Origin: Raphanus sativus
Lineage: Eukaryota > Streptophyta > Magnoliopsida > Brassicales > Brassicaceae
Direction of reading: 5' to 3'
Assembly: GCF_000801105.2 (NCBI RefSeq)
Contig: NC_079516.1
Span: 18,878,998 to 18,942,997 of the forward strand
DNA length: 64,000 bases
The position numbers and the translations under genes were made by a program. Shown here piece by piece: positions 24,048-34,124 of the stretch (its first letter is position 1; each line of letters begins with the position of its first letter). The notes under the pieces were generated by a model, which did not search any database, was not told where the DNA came from, and was given only the letters and a program-made list of their open reading frames with translations.

Positions 24048-25372
24048 TCTATCTAAACTCAAGTACAAAATCATTTTGTTTGGTTACTTGGATAAGAGTA
24101 TTAAAAAAATTTGTTGTGTTTGAAAACAGGGATTGTAGTATTTAAAAAAAAAAAAATTTGTTTGGAAACAAAGATAATAGTATTAAACAGAAAAAATAAT
24201 GGGCTTAAGTTATTAAGTCCATTATAAAAGAATGTTATCAATATATATATATAAGAAAAATACAATACAAAGCCAAATTTGAAATACCAACTCAAATGAT
24301 GGTTTTTATATTTCATATTAAGTTTTTAAAATATAATATATGTATTATTTATATGATGATACATATTAAATACTATTAATTATATGATTATTTATATGAT
24401 GGTACATATAAAATACGATTAATTATATGATGAAATTATACCATATATAATAATGACTAAGGATGGGTTTTCAGACATCCATACGGGTTTGGTTCTGATC
24501 GGTTTGTGTTTCGGGTTTTCGAGTTCAAAGATTTCAGTCCTATTAGGATGTTTCTAAATTTTTGTTTGAGTTTGATTCGGATCTTTGCGGGTTTGAGTTT
24601 GGATAACCTATTTAAATTATTTTTAAAGTTTTAAATCACTATATATTTTAAATTTCTCAAAATCTATAAATAAAGTAATCTATTACCTATAAATTTAAAT
24701 AACATATTTCAGAATACCTAAGCTTAACATATCAATTGGTTTGATTTAAAATTTTGGATACGAAATCAATAATTATTTTAAGTATTTTTGGTGATTTCAG
24801 TATACTTTAACTATTTCAGATATTTGTTTTTGACTATCTATATACATTTTCAAGTATTTTAAACCAATTTAAAAGTATCATTCTTGATGTTTTATATACG
24901 TTAAATATAAAAATAATTAATATATAAGTATATAAATCTATTTTAGATAATTTCAGGTACACGAATACTTCGGTTCTGATCCGATTTGCTTCTCTAACTA
25001 ACAAAATTTTGAATAATTCGAATATTTAATCAATTTATGTTCAGTTCTGTTCTTCGGATTCATTTTGCCAAACCCTAATAATTACATGAAAAACAAATAT
25101 CATCATATTTTTTAAAATATACATCCGAGGAAGTGGAGAGATAAAAGTCTATAATCATTTATTTTAACAATAAGCCAAATAAATATGTTGATTGAAGAGC
25201 GAATAAAATAAAACTAGAAAAATACATAGTTTACCAGAGATACTCTATGTGTCGAATTTATTATAAAATTTTTTTTATTAAAATGAATAAATTCAATAAT
25301 TACAAACAAATAATATATTTCATAAAAGTGAAAAATAATATCCGCGCTTTTGAAGCGCGGATCAAAATCTAG
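24048..25372 (+). mobile_element. non-autonomous Helitron carrying a TTCGGG module
   Basis: Starts A|TCTATCTAAACTCAAGTAC and ends ATCAAAATCTAG|T (CTAG 25369-25372). A hairpin, CCGCGCTT/AAGCGCGG at 25342-25360, lies 8 bp before CTAG, the canonical Helitron terminus. The interior (24461-25080) carries the GGATGGG...TTCGG...CCAAACCC module also seen at 63498. No Rep/helicase coding sequence. Confidence 0.8.
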
Positions 25373-25770
25373 TTTGATATTATTTTCCTATTCTATAACC
25401 TTTTGTAAGTAGACTAGATAAGTACTATATATAGTTTGCTAAGAAAAGATGTAACTAAAATAACAAAATTAAGTCCATTAGGTTAGAAATATATGCATTT
25501 CAAAGTTAAGAGGAAGAGACGCACATGACACTGTAAGAGATAAAAAAAGTTACTCTTTTTGTGTTGCACGTTCCACTGTTCTTGCTTTTTTGTTTTAATT
25601 AAATTTATAACTCTAGCAACAACATAGTATTACTTTGGTCAAAAAAGAAAAAAAAACATAGTATTACAGATGATCCAATCATAATTCACTTGTTTGTTTA
25701 ACGCATTATAATGTCAAAGTACGGTAATTACATGCAAACTGCAATACACATACACACACATATGTTATAT

Positions 25771-25805
<35 letters not shown>

Positions 25806-26479
25806 TATTTGGGTGGAGATGTTAAAAATGTATATATTATATATTAACAAAAAGAAGCGCTTTAGAAGTGTATATATCTTCGAAGGTGATTACATCATTT
25901 GATACACATGGTTACACATGATAATGTACTATGTTTCAAATTCACGAGTTTGTAACATGAGCCATCATCAAATCTATACAATGCATGCATTATTGCACAC
26001 ATGTGTTAGCCATTGGTATAAAGAAGGCCTAATATGCTCTCTCTATCTCTCTCTACCTCTCTTTCTGTGACAACTATAGCTGCAGAATCTGAAAACATCT
26101 ATCCCTACGTTGACACAATGATGAAAACGAGTGGAGAGAGAGAAGGACTAGTTGCTTACAGTATGCAATTGAGTGCACTTTAAATGCAAATCGAAAGATA
26201 GAACCGTCATGATTTTCAGTGCCATAGAGTTAAGAGCAATGGGCAGGCATTTGTCACTCTCTTATTTACTTAACCCACTTCTTTAGTTCTCGCTACAGAC
26301 ATTCATATCATTTCTTATTTATTTCTTCAATTCCTCATTAATAAAGTCTATCGATCTCCCTAACTTTTGCATCGAAACTGGTCCAAAAGATGTACATAAA
26401 CCAAACCCACCTCCGATTTTAGATTTTTGTAGTGCTTCTTCAGTCTCATACGCAAAGGGTCATCTTATTTTGTATTTTT
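25373..26479. other. gene-free interval with microsatellites
   Basis: Contains an (ATT)n array at 25772-25804 and a CT-rich run at 26037-26066. No gene recognised. Confidence 0.45.
25772..25804. repeat. (ATT)n microsatellite
   Basis: About eleven uninterrupted ATT units. Confidence 0.9.
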
Positions 26480-26706
26480 TTGCTTTTTTTTTAAAGAAAC
26501 AAATTTAAATTAAAGTCTTTTAAAGATCCACACATAGTTCTCGGATAAGAGATAAAATTCACGATAGTCCCTCTTCCAAATATTCCTACAGACGGATTCG
26601 CAGTCGTGGTGACCGTTAATAATGTGATTTAGTTTTCGCAGAATGATCGAACCCAAAATATGTTTGGATCCAAGAACTGTCCTTTACCACTGAACCACGA
26701 GGTCCC
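26480..26706 (-). mobile_element. tRNA-derived SINE
   Basis: Read on the minus strand it opens GGGACCTCGTGGTTCAGTGG (pol III A-box) and has GGGTTCGATCATT (B-box) about 40 nt later, followed by a tRNA-unrelated body and a terminal A-rich tail (the T run at 26486-26493). This is the architecture of crucifer SINEs. No target duplication can be shown, so the copy is probably old. Confidence 0.7.
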
Positions 26707-28483
26707 GCTCAATCCAACTATTACTCTTTTCATGTAACGACATTCATTTATTATGTGCGTTCACACATCATAGACCTGTCCAATCTAATAAATCCCCACT
26801 ATAATGTATTAATTGAGAAATCTAAAATGTAAGTATTCATACCAATTAAATGGTTTTCAAACATGTCTCGCTATTGTGTGGCTTTCCGCTCATACCTATT
26901 TCAACATCAAAGATAAACATTCGAATTTCTATTAAAAAATGCAGTGGATTTACTGATTTAAATGATTTTTTTTGTAAACTAAGATTTAAATGATTTTTCT
27001 GAAGATGTTTAGCAACAACAGCAAAATATTTCTAAACGCAACTGATACTTGATTGGTTTATGATGATTTGAAAAAAAAAAATTCTAATGATTGGCTTAGA
27101 TAATTTTTATGTATGATAGCAGAAGAGTTAGAATCTCTCGACTAACTCTAGAAAATCAGATGTGTGCTATTTAGAGCGGTGTTGTGGACACTATAAATAT
27201 GCATATGTATTTCCTTATAAACTTATTTTTTTATTATCGGTATTTGGTAGTAAATAAAATGATCAGGAATGTAAAAGAAAATAGAAGACAGTAAATGTGT
27301 AGCTAGAAAGTTTGCTAAAAATTGTAATATAACAAGTGAAAATGGGTGAGACTCTTTTATCATGATTATAGGTCAACACTTTTTGTCCGAATCTAACGAA
27401 AGATGAAAAGATGTTTGCTTATCTACCTCGTTATAAGTGTAACGGCCACGGACCAAAACGACATCATAATAGTACGTTTCCCATCACTCAAATGTAAACT
27501 CGTCCCAAGCAATCATAGATTACCGACTTTGTATTCGATTTAAAGGTGAAATCTTGTTGCCAAACCTAACCATTATTGGTTACATGTAGATTTCATTAAT
27601 ATGTTTTTTTCTGAAACTGAATCCATTAATATGTTACATTAACTGCTTTTATAGAATTTGAGGTATCTCATTTTATGCTTCACTGAAATTATTGTTTTGT
27701 CTACATGTAGTGTGATCATAGGACATAACCGACATTTATCTATGCCCTCTCAACATATTTTTTATTTTTCAACTTCTCTGGTGTCCGCTGCGTGTAAGTG
27801 CCTTTATCGGTGCTGGAGGGTTTCTTTTCTCTTTATATCGGTTTTACTTTGTTCTTCCTTCTATTTTCGACCTAATCAATATGCTATATAGCTTCTCGAT
27901 TTGGGTCTTTGTCACGGGCGAGGTTCCAACTATAGCATTTCTTCTTCCTTTGGAGGTCATGACAAGGTTATTGGCAGAAGCTGCTGAAGGTCGTGGTCGG
28001 CATTTAGGGTTTTGAGGATTATATCTGACTTTTCAACTCTCAGATTTCTCTCTTGATTTCGTTGCTCGTTGTGGTGGAGAAATGGTTCGACTCCTTTCAA
28101 GTTTGCAGCAGTGCAGACTCTGGTGTTGGAGTTGTCCGGCTTTGGTGGTGGATGTTGTGTCCCATTGCGGTGTTGTAGTGCTACTGGTCTCTAGTTTTTG
28201 AAGTTGAGTCAGTTTCGGAGGTTTTGGAAAGTATCTTAAAAAATTCTGATATCTGAGAAAACAAAGTGAATCTCACATTCTTAAAGTTTACGCTAAAGAT
28301 TTAGAAGAAGAATCTGATGGTTTTGGTTATGGATTAAAGATATGCGCTGAAAATAACGGGTCGAGCGAAGCTGGTTTAGAAACCTCAAAAATTGGGTTGG
28401 TGTATTCGTGTTGGTTTGTAACCGAATCCTAATTCCTTATCTTTGAATCGATATAATTTTTTTTGTTTAAAAAAACATACATA
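26707..28483. other. gene-free interval with a GC-richer block
   Basis: The part at 27640-28450 is less AT-rich, with TGGTGGAG/GTTGTCC-type wording like the retroposon at 28797, and ends near a T/A-rich stretch. It may be another decayed retroposon. No coding domain is recognised in any frame. Confidence 0.4.
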
Positions 28484-28672
28484 CTCCTTTCGTATTAAAA
28501 AATACTATATTTGTATTTAATTGGTTTTAATATTTTTAACACAAATTAAAAAAATACACTATTCATATTTTTATATTTTACTTTCAAAAATAAATGCATT
28601 AAGTATACTCTACACCATTAAACTTTGAAATATAAAAATAAAAGGTAAAACAATTCAAATACAGATGGAGGA
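28484..28672. mobile_element. Stowaway-like MITE
   Basis: Termini CTCCTTTCGTATT and ATACAGATGGAGGA form an imperfect inverted repeat flanked by TA (28482-28483, 28673-28674), as expected of Tc1/mariner-derived Stowaway MITEs. Confidence 0.6.
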
Positions 28673-28796
28673 TAATTAACTATATATGCAATACAACTGT
28701 TCTAGATTTGGCCAAGGTTTCTTATGTGGACGTAGGATAAATAATTAAAAACCTCCATCCACGGATCTCCATTATTAGCATATATTAGCTCTAGCT

Positions 28797-29895
28797 CATT
28801 ACACAAAGAAAAAGAAAACCTCCGCTGCTCAAGGGAGAAAAGAAAAAGAAAACTCCATAGTTGCCGATCTCCCTCCGTGGTTGGCCGTGCTCCTCACCGC
28901 CGCTACGTGAGGGAGGATCTCCTCCTTCTCTTTAGTTTAAGCTAGGTTTTGTTTGTGGTTTTGGTCGGTGGTTCCGTTAGGTCTCAGGAGGTTCATCGAG
29001 GGGTTTGATTTGTTGTTTTGGAGTACGAGTACCTAGCGCGGTGTAAGTCTTCGGGCTTCGGGTGGTTATGGTTCTCTAGCTCAAGTTGAAAGGTTGTGGT
29101 GGAGCTGTCTTTAGTTCCGGTCTCGGGAGTTTCAAGGTGGTTGGGAGAGTTGGGTTCAATTATGTGTCTGGCGCCAGATTGGAGATCGGAGATCTTTTGA
29201 CGGAGCGTGTAGCCGCGGGAGGCGGTACAGGGCATTCGCTGACGACATTGTTGGTCTTTCGACAACTCTCGTTCTGTTTCTTGTTTTCGCCGAGTGATAT
29301 TTGGATTGGGCTCGGGTTCTTCTTGTTGAGTCCAGGGGTGGCTCTTGGTCCCGTTTCCAGTTCGTCTCCGCTTCGCCTTTTTCTTTGGGTTGGCTCCTTT
29401 GCAGCAGTTTCTCTTCTTGTAGTTGATTAGTTGTTGGAGTTGATTTCTAAGCTCTTTCTGCAGCAACGGGTGAAAGTTTGTCAAAGGATTTTCAGCTTTA
29501 GGCTGTTTCCTTCTTCCTTATGGTTGTGGAGTTTGCTGTTGTTTCGCAAATGTCTTCGGTCCAGAGGGTCTATCTACCTGGCGTTCTTTCTTTTCAGATG
29601 TTGATTCTGATCCGGCTCAGTTTTGATGTCTTGTTTTCTCTTTGGGGCTATTCAATTTAATCCTGACCTTATGGTTGCAGTACCATGGTTGTTCTTTAAG
29701 ATAGGTGGTGTATTAGTTTTCCTTTGTTGGATTGTAGTTTCCGGGGATATATCTGTGTTCCGCCGGCTTTGGTACCCTTGTATGGGTTGTAGCTTCCGGA
29801 GACATATCTGTGTTCTGCCGGCTTTGGTGTCTATGTATGGGTTGTTGTAAAACTTTTATGTTTTAATGTAATTTCAATTTGAGCAAAAAAAAAAA
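28797..29895 (+). mobile_element. LINE-like non-autonomous retroposon with poly-A
   Basis: Ends in a run of A (29885-29896) and is flanked by a perfect 20-bp direct repeat AGCATATATTAGCTCTAGCT (28777-28796, 29896-29915), a target duplication typical of LINE-type target-primed insertion. The GC-rich body opens with CTCCGCTGCTCAAGGGAG and GGTTGGCCGTGCTCC wording, which I associate with plant LINE leaders. No endonuclease or reverse transcriptase frame is present, so it is a deletion derivative or a mobilised transcript. Confidence 0.85.
29734..29843. repeat. tandem 55-bp duplication in the retroposon
   Basis: Two adjacent 55-bp units with about 80-90% identity, each starting GTAGYTTCCGG and ending TATGGGTT. 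Confidence 0.85.
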
Positions 29896-30037
29896 AGCAT
29901 ATATTAGCTCTAGCTTCGTTAAAAACTAGTCTTAATACTGTTGGACCAAAGATGTACAGGAAGTTTTAATATAACTGAAAATTAAACAATTACAATAGTA
30001 TGGTAATACAAAGAGGACAACATATAAGACAACGTAA

Positions 30038-30663
30038 TCTATCTTATTAAAACAGAAACATTCTGTTGGACCTAACATTTATTTTGTAAGTTTTTAAATT
30101 AAATACACTTTTATACTTTATAGTTAAACATACATTAAATCACTAATGTTCATTTCTTTATACTTTTATACTTTCCAAACAATATACTTATTTCTTTATA
30201 TAACTATCAATGTTTCCAAACAATATATTTTTTATACTACTATCAATGTTTCCAAATAATACAATAATTAATCTTAATTATTTTATATCTATCATTTTCT
30301 CTTTAAAATTTTGTAGAAACGTCATAATTTCATAAATTATAAAATAGTGAACTTTAAAATTTCGATTATAAGATTACAATTTAAATCCAATTAGATTACA
30401 TATCGGTCATCCATCAGTTCAAACGGTTAGTCTCGGGTTTTAGTGATTTTTTAATATGAATATTTTAAAAACATAAATTGAATTGTCAGATCTCCAAATT
30501 AACTGGTATAATCACAATCGGATTGAATTTAAAAATACTGATTTAAATGCAAAAATATTTTAAATACACACTCTTTATAAATTACCAAAATATTTGTTAA
30601 ATTATTAGTGAAATTTTTCATGTTAAAATATCCCGCGCTTCAAAAGCGCGGGTCAAAATCTAG
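30038..30663 (+). mobile_element. non-autonomous Helitron next to SGR5 3' end
   Basis: Starts A|TCTATCTTATTAAAACAG and ends CTAG|T at 30663, with a perfect hairpin CCCGCGCTT...AAGCGCGGG (30632-30652) 7 bp before CTAG. It is a sister of the copies at 46349-47049 and 61992-62674. Its end lies 85 bp from the SGR5 stop codon, inside the region where that transcript should be polyadenylated. Confidence 0.9.
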
Positions 30664-30748
30664 TTACTAATTAATACGCAAAACAATAAGATAAAATGCT
30701 TCAATTTTATCTTAGTTTCTTTTCATATAGTAAAACCTTTTTCAAATT

Positions 30749-32881
30749 CTATGATCCCTCTTCGTCAGTATTCCCTGACGACATGTAACTCACCACAAGA
30801 GATGTCTCATCCGCCGCAGGAACCGCAATCGCTTGAAACTGTCCTTTACAAGTTTGACAAGTAACTTGCATAATTGTTGAGTTTATCTTCTTCATAGATT
30901 CTTCCTTTAAAATCTTAGCTCTCTCAAGCTCAACCTGTGCTTGTTGCCTTATCTTCTTGGCATTGACAAACTCGTTTTCCGCTATCTCTCGTTGCTTCTT
31001 CGCTTCTCTTTTAGCTTCCTCTGCGTAGGTTTTCTCCTTCATCGCTATCTTCATTATATGTTCACTCGCCATTATTTCTTTTATTCGATCAAAGTTGTTG
31101 TACTGATGAGATAATGATGGTGCAGATGGTGCAATGGAGAGGTTTAAGTTTGTCGTATCATGATGATTACGATGATGAGATGGTTCTTTAACTTTGTGTT
31201 GCTGGTTTTCTTGATGAGGGTTTTGATTTGGCGTTAGTGGAAGAAGCTGGAGTTCAAGATTGACATTGTTTGATGAGAAGTTTCTTATAGGAATTGGACG
31301 CCCTTCAAGAGGTAAAGGAGTAGCAAGCGCACCACCGTAATTCGTTTCTGTAGATGGAGTGCTTGTGGTTGAGGCAGTTCTAGAGGAGCAGGTCGGGACA
31401 GTTACAGTAGGTTGTGGCCGAGGCGGCGGTTCACGGTGAACTTTTCGTACCGAGCATTTATCTTGATGTTCGATAAAACTCTCCACCCTAAAAAGAAAAT
31501 AGAAACTTACCAATTAAATTATTTTATATGATATAGGGTTATGAAGTGTCAAAGTAATTATTATATTGGTAACACTATAATTTAACATTAAGCTTCTTAG
31601 TTTAAACCTATGAAATATCTTAGAACTTATACTATATTAACATGAGTTTAGGTACACTAAAAAGCCTAAAATATGTATTTTATTTATAATTGGGGGTCAA
31701 TGTCATTAATCTAATTATTAAGTTTGCCTTTATGTCCCAAAGCCAAACACAATAGTCAAGAGAAATCTTAGAAAACTGTGATGCATGCACATCAATACAC
31801 AGAATTAGTAAGAATGATGAGGGATAGTCAAATCAAATAGTACTATAAGTATCGCTTATGGTTTTGGGTATCTGTGATTATCCTAAAGTTACAAAACAAA
31901 CAGAGCAAAATTACTTGTATCCTAAGCAATTTTTTAACCTATCACATCCGTCCAAATGTTTGCATCTTTCATGAATAATAGTATAACAATACTAATAATT
32001 GATTAAATTGGTCGAAAGTTCCAAAAAATTGGACTCTTTCTGATTTAAAATCGAATTATTGTGAGAAGAACACGAAATTAAACCTGGAGAAGACGCGACC
32101 ACAGTCACAAGAATGTCCCCTGGTGCCACAAGTTTTGAGATGAGCTTTGTAATCTGATTGAACAGCATAACCTTTAGAGCATCTCTCACAAATCCATTGC
32201 TTATGGTTACTGTGTTTTCGTCTGAAATGTTTTTTTATTCCGACAAGATCTCCAAGAGCATGACAAGGATCGTGGTGAAGACAAGTGGGTTCAGGGCAAA
32301 CGTACACTCGTTTCTTCACTTCTATGTTATTGTCTCTTTTCAGAAGCTTCCATGGAACCTTGTGACGTCTTCGATGCATCTGGAGATTTTGATCTCTTTG
32401 AAACCCTTGGTTACAGATCTCACATATGTATCTGTCCGATTCAAGAAGAGTTCTTGGTGATAAAGACACAACTTCTGCATCTGGATCTGAAGAGAAGAAA
32501 CGAAATCCATCAAAACACATGTCATCCGTTTCGAGTGACATCAATAAAACTGAAATCTTACTTTTTACTTTTTATTTTAAGATTCTGAGATTGTAACGGG
32601 GATTAAGAGAAACCAATGAAATAAGGAAATAAACAAAAACCGAAAAAGAGTACTTTATATTTAAATTTTCGGTAGTGGTGGTTTATTATGGGGTTACCTG
32701 GTGTACCTGCAGGTCTTCTTTTCCTCTTTTGATTGGATGTGTTTGTGGTAGTGACCCCATTTTCAGAAGAGGAGAGGAAAGGATCAGAGGAAGAAGAGGA
32801 AACCACACAACATGTGTTAGTAGTGTTCTTGTTGGAAGCAGCATTCAACATCACTACTGCTCCTTGATCTGTTCTCATCAT
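30749..32881 (-). CDS. SGR5: SGR5/IDD15 C2H2 zinc-finger transcription factor, 3 exons
   Basis: Minus-strand exons 32881-32698, 32486-32084 and 31487-30749 give 441 residues, close to Arabidopsis SGR5. The INDETERMINATE DOMAIN is complete: a basic NQKRKRRPAGTP (50-61), finger 1 (C83/C86/H99/H103), finger 2 (C125/C130/H148/H153), finger 3 (C161/C164/H177/C181) and finger 4 (C188/C190/H203/C207). Leucine motifs NLELQLLPL and LNLSIAP follow; a long charged coiled coil (about 333-398, starting EIMASEHIM) and CQTCKGQF (406-413) mark the IDD14/15/16 subgroup. In Arabidopsis SGR5 acts in the shoot endodermis in early gravitropism and affects starch. Intron 1 is 211 nt, intron 2 is 596 nt. A GA-rich stretch (33041-33073) and CT-rich stretch (33173-33200) lie upstream. 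First of two adjacent ATGs chosen. Confidence 0.95.
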
Positions 32882-33937
32882 TTACTACTTTTTCTTCTCT
32901 CTTTTTGACTTTAATGTAATTTGAATTTCTAGAGATTGATTTGATGAAACAAGACCTAGAGACAAAAAAAAAAAAGAAGAAGAAAAATTTGAAGATAGTG
33001 GGAGGTTCAGCTTTACAAAGAAGAGGAAGGACTAATAAAGTGAGTGAGAGAGAGAGGAGATAGGGAGAGAAAAGTTCTTTTAATTAAGCTTTCTGCAACA
33101 AAGCTTTAAAAACTTTTACTTAGACTCTTCAAAGTTCTCTTATGTTAAATGATGGAAAGCTTTTTCTTGGGTCTCTCTCTTTCTCTCTCTAGCTCTCTCT
33201 TTGCTGTTTGGTATCATTAACCTTTCTCAACTCGTACACTAGAGAGTTTAGAGCAAGTTAGGGTCTTTGATCCCTATATTGCCTCTGCTTATAAAGATCA
33301 TTGCACTGTTCCATCACTACATACAATCTATACATACATACACTCATGGAAAGAGAGAAGGAGAGGGGGAGGTGTTTATTTAGGTATACATTTAGATTTT
33401 TCTTTTTGTTATTTTGTATTTACATTTTAGATTTTGTTTCTTAGAGTATGTTGGATATATTATTTGTGTTGGACCCATATCTTGTCTGATTGATGAATTT
33501 GTCTGATATTCTTGAACCTTCATAATCTATTTGAGATGAAAATTTAAAACTTTTAGTTTTTGTTATTTTCTGCACGAGTTTTACCTGACTTGTAAATTAA
33601 CAATTATAATACTATATAATTTACATTAATAAACTAGATCATTGTGTGGAATTTATATCTCCATTAATAGACTAATAGTTCACTGATCAGTAGTTAAGCG
33701 GTTTTCTGTTCCGATCGAAATCAAATCTAGGAAAATAAAATTATAATGCAGGTTATGTAGATTTAAACGATCAGTAGTTCTATTTTATTTGCAAATATTC
33801 ATATGGCGCTCACTCATAGATGACGTAGTAAGATATAATTAAATAACTAGGTTAACATATTTGTATAGTGTGATTTACTTTCTGACTGCCACTCTCAAGT
33901 ACCTATATATAGTGTGATTATAAATCACTAATACAGC
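32882..33937. other. SGR5 upstream region
   Basis: Presumed promoter and leader. GA-rich at 33041-33073 and CT-rich at 33173-33200, the kind of sequence bound by plant GAGA-binding proteins. No gene seen. Confidence 0.5.
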
Positions 33938-33946
33938 TTTGCGTTC

Positions 33947-34115
33947 GGTGGTGGATCTAGAAATATTTGTTATCCAGGGCACAACTATAACTTACAGTTT
34001 AATACTTCTATAATTTTGAATTATCAACGCATTATAAAAAATCAGTACAAAAATATATTTACTTGAAAATTCATGGGGAGCAGCTGCCCCTAGGATAGGT
34101 GTAGTTTCGCCACTG
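33947..34115. mobile_element. small element with 9-bp target duplication
   Basis: A 169-bp block starting GGTGGTGGATCT and ending TTTCGCCACTG (imperfect inverted ends) is flanked by the exact 9-mer TTTGCGTTC (33938-33946, 34116-34124). A 9-bp duplication fits a Mutator-type MITE; the terminal repeats are short, so the class is uncertain. Confidence 0.7.
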
Positions 34116-34124
34116 TTTGCGTTC

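Noticed and set aside
29086..29430. 114-codon frame in the retroposon
   Set aside because: Lacks an ATG at its start and resembles no LINE or host protein; a GC-rich chance frame.
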